Source: an uncultured Oscillospiraceae bacterium (GTDB taxonomy: Bacteria; Bacillota; Clostridia; Oscillospirales; Oscillospiraceae). Taken from it: a stretch of 12,780 nucleotides of DNA. Of this stretch, positions 1 to 5,205 are shown in pieces. Both the position numbers and the translations under genes were made by a program. Under the pieces are notes generated by a model, which saw nothing but the letters and a program-made list of their open reading frames with translations, was not told where the DNA came from and ran no database searches. Where the stretch lies: assembly GCA_944385645.1 (NCBI GenBank), contig CALWYA010000025.1, forward strand, positions 1 through 12,780, written 5' to 3'. Each line of letters begins with the position of its first letter. Within the stretch, counting starts at the first letter, position 1.

Positions 1-30
1 GGGTGAAATCAACGATTTCACCCGCTTTTT
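1..30. terminator. Hairpin terminator beside tRNA-Pro
   Basis: A perfect 10-bp stem (1-10 with 14-23, loop AAC) is followed on the plus strand by GCTTTTT (24-30). Read on the minus strand, the complementary A-run lies between the tRNA 3' end (33) and the hairpin. That is the layout of a symmetrical, bidirectional intrinsic terminator. The minus-strand T-run would lie just outside the window, so termination of the tRNA is inferred rather than seen. Confidence 0.7.
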
Positions 31-32
31 CA

Positions 33-109
33 TGGTCCGAGTGACTGGATTCGAACCAGCGGCCTCTTGAACCCCATTCAAGCGCGATACCAAACTTCGC
101 CACACCCGG
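33..109 (-). tRNA. tRNA-Pro (anticodon GGG)
   Basis: A complete 77-nt cloverleaf folds on the minus strand. The acceptor stem is CCGGGTG/CACTCGG with one G-U pair, discriminator A73 and an encoded CCA. The D arm has a 4-bp stem and holds GG in its loop. The anticodon stem is CTTGA/TCAAG around the loop ATGGGGT, which gives anticodon GGG at 34-36 after U33 and with G37. The variable loop has 5 nt and the T-loop is TTCGAAT. The C1-G72 pair with A73 is the known bacterial proline identity set. This tRNA decodes CCC and CCU, which suits a GC-rich genome. It has its own promoter at 139-167. Confidence 0.95.
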
Positions 110-138
110 ATTTCGCTGTCGTACCGGACAGCTCATAT

Positions 139-167
139 ATATTACCACGCCCGCGGGAAAAAAGCAA
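139..167 (-). promoter_or_regulatory. Promoter of tRNA-Pro
   Basis: On the minus strand a TTGCTT -35 box (162-167) and a TAATAT -10 box (139-144) are separated by 17 bases, close to the sigma-A consensus. Transcription would start near 132, about 23 nt before the mature tRNA 5' end at 109. Confidence 0.75.
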
Positions 168-200
168 GCCCTTTTTCAAAAAAATTTCCGCGGAATTTTT

Positions 201-227
201 CGCCCCTCCCCGGGGCGGGGAGGGGCG
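201..227 (-). terminator. GC-rich hairpin downstream of AEC permease
   Basis: An 11-bp perfect stem (201-211 with 217-227, 5-nt loop) lies 11 bases past the stop of the AEC permease gene. On the minus strand it is followed by AAAAATTCC, a CGCG centre, then a run of seven T (about 174-180). The T-run is displaced from the strong stem, so this is a non-canonical terminator candidate that would separate the permease transcript from the tRNA promoter. Strong as a structure, moderate as a terminator. Confidence 0.5.
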
Positions 228-238
228 GCGGGGACGGC

Positions 239-1195
239 TCAGGACAGCCAGGGGAGGGCCAGCACATAGACCACGAACAGGGCGATTCCCGCCACCGCGT
301 TGACGGCAAAGGCGTTGCTGGCGATCTCCGAGTCCTCCCGGCTGCCGTACTGGGCGATATAGGCATTGAGGATGACCGAGCCGTGCTGGGAGATGAGGGT
401 GAAGAAGGCGGCGTCGAAGAAGGGATCCCCGCCTGCCATGGGGTCCATGAGCAGGGCCTTCACGGCGTAGCTGATCACGAAAATCAGCAGATACCGCCAG
501 ACCACCAGCCGGACGCTCTCCCGGAGCTTGGCCGGGTTGTCCAGCCGGATGCGGTAGCCCACCGTGAGAAGGATGAGGGTGGAGCTGATCCCGCCCAGCT
601 GGCCGATGGTGTCAATGATCCCGCCCCCCAGGTCGGTGGCCGCCACCTGATCCCGCAGGCCGGACAGCTGGAGGACCAGGGCCAGGAAGATCATGAGGAA
701 CAGGGGGGACAGGAGATTTTTCCCGATCTGCCGGGGCGTGGCTCCCTCCCCCTTCAGATACAGCCGGGCCAGGGGCATGAACACCAGCCCGATGAACAGC
801 TCGTGGCCCACCCCCATGCTGGTGAGGGTGCCCATGTGCTCCAGGCCGAACACGGTGGAGAACAGGGGGATAGCCATGAAGCCGAAGGCGAAGGCGCAGG
901 GGTAGAGGGGGGCGAACCGCCGGCGGAAGCCGAACAGCCGGGCGGTGAGGAAGCCCGACCCCAGCAGGAGCAGCTGGATGAGAAAGACGCAGGCGGCCAG
1001 GCCGAAGTGCTCCGGCCGCAGGTCCAGCCCCATGAAGGTGGTGAAGATGGTGCAGGGGATGAGGTAGTCGGAGACCAGTTTGGTCAGGCCGCCCACCGCC
1101 GCCTCGGGCAGAAACTGCCGCCGCTGGAGCCAGAAGCCGAAGGCGATGAGCAGGATGACGGGCAGGACGCTGCGCAGCAGGTGGTCCAGCTGCAT
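239..1195 (-). CDS. AEC (auxin efflux carrier) family permease
   Basis: A 318-residue polytopic membrane protein of the AEC/Mem_trans family, whose bacterial members carry malate, other organic acids or unknown solutes by secondary transport. The chain is almost wholly hydrophobic, with about ten predicted helices in two halves joined by a polar stretch near the middle. The family hallmark LIPCTIFTTF in the N-terminal half matches the conserved proline region where the helix breaks. The start is ATG at 1195: GGGAG (1204-1208) lies 8 bases before it, whereas the GTG at 1204 used by the longer frame overlaps that ribosome site. It lies 95 bases downstream of the NhaC-type gene on the same strand, with no promoter visible between them, so co-transcription under the lysine riboswitch is possible. 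The substrate cannot be told from sequence. Confidence 0.88.
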   Translation of the reverse strand: MQLDHLLRSVLPVILLIAFGFWLQRRQFLPEAAVGGLTKLVSDYLIPCTIFTTFMGLDLRPEHFGLAACVFLIQLLLLGSGFLTARLFGFRRRFAPLYPCAFAFGFMAIPLFSTVFGLEHMGTLTSMGVGHELFIGLVFMPLARLYLKGEGATPRQIGKNLLSPLFLMIFLALVLQLSGLRDQVAATDLGGGIIDTIGQLGGISSTLILLTVGYRIRLDNPAKLRESVRLVVWRYLLIFVISYAVKALLMDPMAGGDPFFDAAFFTLISQHGSVILNAYIAQYGSREDSEIASNAFAVNAVAGIALFVVYVLALPWLS

Positions 1196-1203
1196 GGAGA
1201 ACA

Positions 1204-1210
1204 CTCCCTT
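1204..1210 (-). promoter_or_regulatory. Ribosome binding site fixing the AEC permease start
   Basis: AAGGGAG on the minus strand sits 8 bases upstream of ATG at 1195 and overlaps the alternative GTG at 1204. This rules in the 318-residue product over the 321-residue one. Confidence 0.75.
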
Positions 1211-1230
1211 CGCGGAGAATTATGGCATGA

Positions 1231-1270
1231 CCCGGCCCTGCCGGACCGCGGGAGCGGGGGCAGGGCCGGG
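1231..1270 (-). other. 12-bp stem-loop between nhaC-type and AEC genes
   Basis: A perfect 12-bp GC-rich stem (1231-1242 with 1259-1270) with a 16-nt loop starts 20 bases after the stop of the NhaC-type gene. On the minus strand it is followed by TCATGCC rather than a T-run, so it does not look like an intrinsic terminator. It could protect the 3' end of the upstream message or cause partial attenuation of the AEC gene. The structure is clear; the function is inferred. Confidence 0.5.
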
Positions 1271-1290
1271 AAAGGATATGGGGGAAAGAC

Positions 1291-3018
1291 TCAGGCGTGC
1301 CGAGTGCGCTTCACCACAAACAGGAAGACCAGCATCAGCACCATGCCGAAGGGCAGGCCCAGCAGCCCGGGCATGCCGTTGTAGGCCAGCAGGCCGGCCA
1401 CCACATAGCACACGCCGGCGATGGCGGCGCAGGAGATGGCGTAGGGCAGTTGGGTGGACACGTGGCTCACGTGGTCGCACTGGGCGCCGGCGGAGGCCAT
1501 AATGGTGGTGTCGGAGATGGGGGAGCAGTGGTCGCCGCACACGGCGCCGGCCATGCAGGCGGAGATGCAGATGATGGCCAGGGGGTTGTCCATGGGGAAG
1601 ACGCTCTGGACGATGGGGATCAGGATGCCGAAGGTGCCCCAGCTGGTGCCGGTGGCGAAGGACAGGCCGCAGCCGATGAGGAAGACGATGCAGGGCAGGA
1701 AGGCCTGCAGCCCCTCGGCGTTGGCATAGACGAAGTCCCGGACGAAGTACTTGGCGCCCAGGGAGTCGGTCATGCTCTTCAGAGTCCAGGCGAAGGTGAG
1801 GATCAGGATGGCGGGCACCATGGCCTTGAAGCCCTCGGGGATGCAGCCCATCATCTCAGAGAAGGACATGGACCGGCGCACAGCGTAGTAGATCAGGGCG
1901 AAGACCAGACCCACGGCGGAGCCCAGCATCAGGCCCACGGAGGCGTCGGAGTTGGAGAAGGAGGTGACGAAGTCGGTCCCGGAGAAGAAACCGCCGGAGT
2001 AGATCATGCCGATGACACAGGAGATGACCAGCACCACCACGGGCAGCACCAGATCCAGCACCGACCCCTTGGACTCGTCGATCTCCTCGTCCAGCATGGC
2101 GTAGGGGTTGGGGCCGGAGAACAGGTCGCCCTTCTCCAGAGCGTTGCGCTCGTTGCGGGCCATGGGGCCGAACTCCACCTTCAGCAGCACCATGGTCACC
2201 ATCATGAAGATGGTGAGCAGGGCGTAGTAGTTATAGGGGATGGCCCGGATGAACAGGGTCAGCCCCTGCCCGTCCTCGGCGAAGGCGGACACGGCGGCCG
2301 CCCAGGAGGAGATGGGGGCGATGATGCACACCGGGGCGGCGGTGGCGTCGATGATGTAGGCCAGCTTGGCCCGGGAGACCCGGTGCTTGTCGGTGATGGG
2401 CCGCATGACCGAGCCCACGGTGAGGCAGTTGAAGTAGTCGTCGATGAAGATCAGGCAGCCCAGGAGGATGGAGGCCAGCTGGGCCCCCGCCCGGGACTTG
2501 ATGTTCTGCTTGGCCCAGCGGCCGAAGGCGGCGGAGCCCCCCGCCTTGTTCATCAGGCACACCAGGGTGCCCAGGATGACCAGGAAGATGAGGATGCCCA
2601 CGTTGTAGCTGTCGGACAGCTGGGCCACGATGCCTCCGCTGAACACGTGGTTGATGGTCCCCTCAAAGTTGAAGTTAGAGAACAGCAGGCCGCCCACCAC
2701 GATGCCGATGAACAGGGAGGAGTACACCTCCTTGGTGATCAGGGCCAGGCCGATGGCCACCACCGGCGGCAGCAGGGACAGGGCGGTGTTGTAGAACTGG
2801 CTCTCGGCCTGGGTGTAGCCGGTGCCGCCGCAGGTCTCACAGGGGACGGCCTGTCCCTCCTCGGACAGGACCACCCCCAGGGTGGCGCAGTCGGGGCACT
2901 CGATCATCTTGGTGCCCGGCTCGTCGATGGGGCTGGCAGCAAAGGCGGTGGTGGCCATGGCCAGGACGAGCATCACCAGGATGAACGCCTTGACAGGCCA
3001 GGCTCTTCGTGTTCTCAT
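1291..3018 (-). CDS. NhaC-superfamily permease, predicted lysine transporter
   Basis: A 575-residue secondary transporter of the Na+/H+ antiporter NhaC superfamily (PF03553-like), with many hydrophobic helices from about residue 78 to 570. Family-typical stretches are LGCLIFIDDYFNCLTVGSVM (187-206), the SFATGTSWGTFGILIP region (453-468) and GDHCSPISDTT (495-505) followed by CDHVSHVSTQLPYA. The N-terminus is unusual: a basic segment (MRTRRAWPVK), a hydrophobic stretch and TTAFA (23-27) make a signal peptide or anchor. It is followed by a CxxC...CxxCGGTG ribbon (C41, C44, C60, C63) predicted to be outside the membrane. The start is ATG at 3018, with GGAGGG 8 bases upstream. The gene sits behind a lysine riboswitch and terminator. 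From memory, NhaC-type permeases are reported lysine-riboswitch targets. Repression by lysine suggests uptake, probably Na+-coupled, rather than Na+/H+ exchange as its job; that is inference. Confidence 0.9.
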   Translation of the reverse strand: MRTRRAWPVKAFILVMLVLAMATTAFAASPIDEPGTKMIECPDCATLGVVLSEEGQAVPCETCGGTGYTQAESQFYNTALSLLPPVVAIGLALITKEVYSSLFIGIVVGGLLFSNFNFEGTINHVFSGGIVAQLSDSYNVGILIFLVILGTLVCLMNKAGGSAAFGRWAKQNIKSRAGAQLASILLGCLIFIDDYFNCLTVGSVMRPITDKHRVSRAKLAYIIDATAAPVCIIAPISSWAAAVSAFAEDGQGLTLFIRAIPYNYYALLTIFMMVTMVLLKVEFGPMARNERNALEKGDLFSGPNPYAMLDEEIDESKGSVLDLVLPVVVLVISCVIGMIYSGGFFSGTDFVTSFSNSDASVGLMLGSAVGLVFALIYYAVRRSMSFSEMMGCIPEGFKAMVPAILILTFAWTLKSMTDSLGAKYFVRDFVYANAEGLQAFLPCIVFLIGCGLSFATGTSWGTFGILIPIVQSVFPMDNPLAIICISACMAGAVCGDHCSPISDTTIMASAGAQCDHVSHVSTQLPYAISCAAIAGVCYVVAGLLAYNGMPGLLGLPFGMVLMLVFLFVVKRTRHA

Positions 3019-3068
3019 GTTTGATTCCCTCCAAATCGTTGTTCGGGCCCACACACGGCCCGCTGCGC

Positions 3069-3101
3069 AAAAAAGCCACCGGCGCGGAACGCGCCCGTGG
3101 C
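3069..3101 (-). terminator. Riboswitch-controlled intrinsic terminator
   Basis: On the minus strand a 12-position stem (3075-3086 with 3090-3101) has one G-G mismatch and a TTC loop and is followed by six T (3069-3074). It lies between the lysine aptamer and the nhaC-type start codon, 51 bases before the ATG. This is the expected expression platform: lysine-bound aptamer favours termination here. Confidence 0.85.
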
Positions 3102-3113
3102 AAAACCGGATGC

Positions 3114-3132
3114 CCCCGGCCGCTGGCCGGGG
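3114..3132 (-). other. Expression-platform stem-loop
   Basis: An 8-bp perfect stem CCCCGGCC/GGCCGGGG with a 3-nt loop lies between P1 of the lysine aptamer and the terminator. It may be part of the switching region. I could not identify a convincing antiterminator pairing by eye. Confidence 0.45.
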
Positions 3133-3138
3133 ACCTCT

Positions 3139-3301
3139 GGATAGCGCTCCACTGATGTCGTGACAGTCCGGGGGATCTTCTCCCGCCGGCCCAGACCGGG
3201 CGGCCCAGGCAGGCCGCGGGGTCTTCGGCGGCGTTCCCTCTCCCCCGGGACGGCTGCCTGGCCGTTGTCCCGGCGTACGCATGAGCGCCGCGCCTCTATC
3301 C
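3139..3301 (-). ncRNA. Lysine riboswitch (L-box)
   Basis: This 163-nt minus-strand leader segment matches the lysine riboswitch. P1 is GGATAG (3296-3301) with CTATCC (3139-3144). The conserved core appears as GATAGAGGCGCGGCG at the 5' end, GCCGCCGAAG in the middle (about 3223-3232), GGACTGTCA, and AGTGGAGCGCTATC at the 3' end. The loop CAGGCA (3255-3260) and the loop TGCCTG (3206-3211) are exact complements, reproducing the known kissing-loop contact between two arms of this RNA. A terminator hairpin follows at 3069-3101. Known mechanism: lysine binding stabilises the aptamer and leads to early termination. The gene controlled is the NhaC-type permease, and perhaps the AEC permease after it. 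Confidence 0.95.
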
Positions 3302-3314
3302 ATATTTGTGACGG

Positions 3315-3343
3315 TCGAACAAGCGGCAAAGTCACTTGTTCGA
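3315..3343 (-). other. Stem-loop just upstream of lysine aptamer
   Basis: A 9-bp perfect stem (TCGAACAAG at 3315-3323 with its complement at 3335-3343) and an 11-nt loop lie 13 bases before the aptamer in the same leader RNA. A competing GTGAC/GTCAC pairing (3308-3312 with 3331-3335) shares part of it. No known riboswitch class is recognised and no T-run follows. Confidence 0.45.
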
Positions 3344-3361
3344 GATTCCCGATTCGATTTG

Positions 3362-3392
3362 GTGTTCCCTCCCCCGCAGGAGGCGGGAACAC
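3362..3392. repeat. Palindromic repeat, copy 1
   Basis: A 31-base hairpin with 14 stem positions (two mismatches) around a GCA loop on the plus strand. It matches 27 of 31 bases with 11262-11292. Here it lies near the 5' end of the lysine-riboswitch leader. No T-run follows on either strand. Confidence 0.65.
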
Positions 3393-3429
3393 ACAAAAGA
3401 ATTGGGATTTGCTGAATCAGAGTGGAAGT

Positions 3430-3458
3430 ATCGTACCACGCCCCGGTGGTATTGTCAA
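3430..3458 (-). promoter_or_regulatory. Promoter of the lysine-riboswitch leader
   Basis: On the minus strand a perfect TTGACA -35 box (3453-3458), a 17-base spacer and a TACGAT -10 box (3430-3435) form a strong sigma-A-type promoter. Transcription would start near 3423, giving a leader of about 400 nt before the nhaC-type ATG at 3018. Confidence 0.88.
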
Positions 3459-3508
3459 GGGAATTCCGCATTTTCCCCCGCCCTGGCCGTCAGAATGGAC
3501 AAAATCCC

Positions 3509-3537
3509 TGTACAGCCGCCGGCTTTTGTGCTATGAT
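3509..3537 (+). promoter_or_regulatory. Promoter of nitroreductase-birA
   Basis: TGTACA (3509-3514), a 17-base spacer and TATGAT (3532-3537) resemble a sigma-A promoter with a strong -10 and a 4/6 match at -35. Transcription would start near 3544. It is divergent from the leader promoter at 3430-3458, about 50 bases away. Confidence 0.65.
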
Positions 3538-3547
3538 AAGCCATGGA

Positions 3548-3590
3548 GCGGGGCGGCTTTGCGCGCCCCGCCCGCGGCCCGGAGGGCCGC
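3548..3590 (+). other. Two tandem stem-loops in the nitroreductase 5' UTR
   Basis: An 8-bp stem GCGGGGCG/CGCCCCGC (3548-3555 with 3564-3571) is followed by a 7-bp stem GCGGCCC/GGGCCGC (3574-3580 with 3584-3590, loop GGA). The pair fills most of the short predicted leader and ends just before the Shine-Dalgarno AAGGAG (3595-3600). It could affect RNA stability or ribosome access. It fits no riboswitch family I know. Confidence 0.45.
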
Positions 3591-3608
3591 CGGAAAGGAG
3601 CGATTTTC

Positions 3609-4139
3609 ATGAACGAAGTGATTCAGGCCATGCTCACCCGCCGGAGCGTCCACGGCTTCCGGCCCGACGTGCCGGTGGACCAGAAGCTGGTGGACCAGAT
3701 CATCCAGGCGGGCACCTATGCCGCCAACGGCCGGGGCCACCAGTCGGCCATCATCATCGAGATCACTAACAAGGCCCTGCGGGACCGCCTGTCCGAGCTG
3801 AACCGGCAGATCGGCGGCTGGGAGGAGGGCTTCGACCCCTTCTACGGCGCGCCGGTGGTGCTGCTGGTCATGGCGGAAAAGGACTGGCCCACCCGGGTCT
3901 ATGACGGAAGTCTGGTCATGGGCAATCTGATGCTGGCCGCTCACGCCCTGGGGGTGGGCAGCTGCTGGATCCACCGGGCGAAGGAGACCTTCGAGCTGGA
4001 CGAGGGGAAGCAGATCCTCTCCGACCTGGGCGTGCAGGGGGAGTACGAGGGAATCGGCTACTGCGTGCTGGGCGCCCCCGCCAAGGAGCCCGGCCCCGCC
4101 GCCCCCCGGAAGGAGCACTTTGTCTACTACGCCCGCTGA
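3609..4139 (+). CDS. Nitroreductase-family flavoprotein
   Basis: A 176-residue cytoplasmic protein of the FMN-dependent nitroreductase family, whose members use NAD(P)H to reduce nitro compounds, quinones or other acceptors. The N-terminus TRRSVHGFRPDVPV matches the family's RRSvR.F entry to the FMN phosphate site. The stretch AGTYAANGRGHQS takes the place of the usual AAxxAPSxxNxQP. The C-terminal half has the helix DGSLVMGNLMLAAHALGVGS followed by CWIH, also typical. The length is at the short end of the family. The start ATG at 3609 has AAGGAG 8 bases upstream; a longer frame from 3543 runs through hairpins and lacks a ribosome site. birA begins 24 bases after the stop, so the two probably share a transcript. 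The physiological substrate is unknown. Confidence 0.88.
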   Translation: MNEVIQAMLTRRSVHGFRPDVPVDQKLVDQIIQAGTYAANGRGHQSAIIIEITNKALRDRLSELNRQIGGWEEGFDPFYGAPVVLLVMAEKDWPTRVYDGSLVMGNLMLAAHALGVGSCWIHRAKETFELDEGKQILSDLGVQGEYEGIGYCVLGAPAKEPGPAAPRKEHFVYYAR

Positions 4140-4163
4140 GGGTCCAGAGAGGAGGGACGCCCC

Positions 4164-5156
4164 ATGAGCCGGGAGCGCGTCCTGGCCCTGCTGCGGGAGC
4201 GGCAGGGGGAATACTGTTCCGGAGAGGCCATGAGCCGCCTGCTGGGCATCAGCCGGGCGGGGGTATGGAAGGCCATCGAGGGCCTGCGGCAGGAGGGGTA
4301 TGTCATCTCCTCCGCCCCCAACCGGGGCTACCGCCTGGAGGAGGCCCCCGACCGCCTGCGGGCGGGGGAGCTGTCCGGCCCCCTGGCGGGCTGTCTGGTG
4401 GGGCGGAAGCTGCTGTGCCTGGACACCGTCGACTCCACCAACACCGAGTGCAAGCGCCGGGCCATGGCCGGGGAGGCCGAGGGCTTGGTGGTGACGGCGG
4501 AGGAGCAGACCGGGGGCCGGGGGCGGCTGGGCCGCTCCTTCCAGTCCCCCCGGGGAAAGGGCCTCTACCTGTCCGCCCTTCTGCGCCCCCGGCTGGAGCC
4601 GGCCCAGGTGGCCGACTTCACCGCCTGGGCGGCGGTGGCGGTGTGTGACGCCATCGAGGCCTGCTGCGGCGTTCGCCCCCGGATCAAGTGGACCAACGAC
4701 ATCGTCCTGGGGGGACGGAAGCTGGTGGGCATCCTCACCGAGCTGGGCCTGGAGAGCGAGAGCAACGCCCTGGAGTATCTGATCCCCGGCATCGGGGTCA
4801 ACGTGAACCAGACCCCCGAGGACTTCGCCCCGGAGCTGCGGGAGGTGGCCACCTCCCTGGCCATGGAGCTGGGCCGGCCGGTGCGCCGGTCGGAGCTGGC
4901 CGCCCAGATCATCCTGGCCCTGGAGCGGGTGTACGCCGGCTTCCCGGCCAACAAGGGGGAGTACCTGGATAAGTACCGGGCCGACTGCCTGACCCCCGGC
5001 AATCCGGTCCAGCTCATCACCCCTGTCTCCCGGCAGGAGGCCTTCGCGGTGGCCATTGACGACGACTTCCGCCTGGTGGTGGAGCTGCCCGACGGCACCC
5101 GAAAGACACTGTCCGCCGGCGAGGTGTCGGTGCGGGGGATGTACGGATATGTGTAA
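4164..5156 (+). CDS. birA: Biotin-protein ligase / biotin repressor BirA
   Basis: A 330-residue bifunctional BirA. It makes biotinyl-AMP and transfers biotin to carboxylase carrier proteins, and the N-terminal domain suggests it also represses biotin genes. Residues 1-60 form a winged helix-turn-helix (SRLLGISRAGVWKAIEGLR at 24-42). The catalytic domain holds GGRGRLGRS (117-125), the biotinyl-AMP binding loop, then KWTND (175-179, usually KWPND), GGRKLVGIL (183-191) with the conserved lysine K187, and GIGVNVNQ (209-216). A C-terminal SH3-like domain covers about 276-327. The start ATG at 4164 has GAGGAGGG 7 bases upstream. It follows the nitroreductase by 24 bases. No clear biotin operator palindrome is seen near the promoter. 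Confidence 0.96.
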   Translation: MSRERVLALLRERQGEYCSGEAMSRLLGISRAGVWKAIEGLRQEGYVISSAPNRGYRLEEAPDRLRAGELSGPLAGCLVGRKLLCLDTVDSTNTECKRRAMAGEAEGLVVTAEEQTGGRGRLGRSFQSPRGKGLYLSALLRPRLEPAQVADFTAWAAVAVCDAIEACCGVRPRIKWTNDIVLGGRKLVGILTELGLESESNALEYLIPGIGVNVNQTPEDFAPELREVATSLAMELGRPVRRSELAAQIILALERVYAGFPANKGEYLDKYRADCLTPGNPVQLITPVSRQEAFAVAIDDDFRLVVELPDGTRKTLSAGEVSVRGMYGYV

Positions 5157-5160
5157 AAGT

Positions 5161-5204
5161 AAAAGACACGGCCTTTCCGCCCCAGCGGAAAGGCCGTGTC
5201 TTTT
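5161..5204. terminator. Bidirectional terminator between birA and ftsH
   Basis: A perfect 20-bp stem (5161-5180 with 5185-5204, loop CCCA) lies between two converging genes. The plus strand ends in TTTTGTT and the minus strand in TTTTACTTTT, so it can end both birA and ftsH transcripts. It begins 4 bases after the birA stop and ends 1 base before the ftsH stop. Confidence 0.93.
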
Positions 5205-5205
5205 G

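Noticed and set aside
383..1384. Plus-strand open frame of 333 codons
   Set aside because: Antisense shadow of the AEC permease in GC-rich DNA; low-complexity Gly/Glu/Gln/His-rich product with no family likeness.
1297..3024. Plus-strand open frame of 575 codons over the NhaC-type gene
   Set aside because: His/Gly/Asp-rich antisense shadow; the minus-strand product has clear membrane and family motifs.
3019..3430. T-box leader for the NhaC-type gene
   Set aside because: No T-box sequence or specifier stem is seen; the lysine aptamer motifs and kissing loops explain the leader.
3019..3471. Upstream extension of the NhaC-type frame to 726 residues
   Set aside because: It would translate the lysine riboswitch and terminator; the ATG at 3018 has an ideal GGAGGG site.
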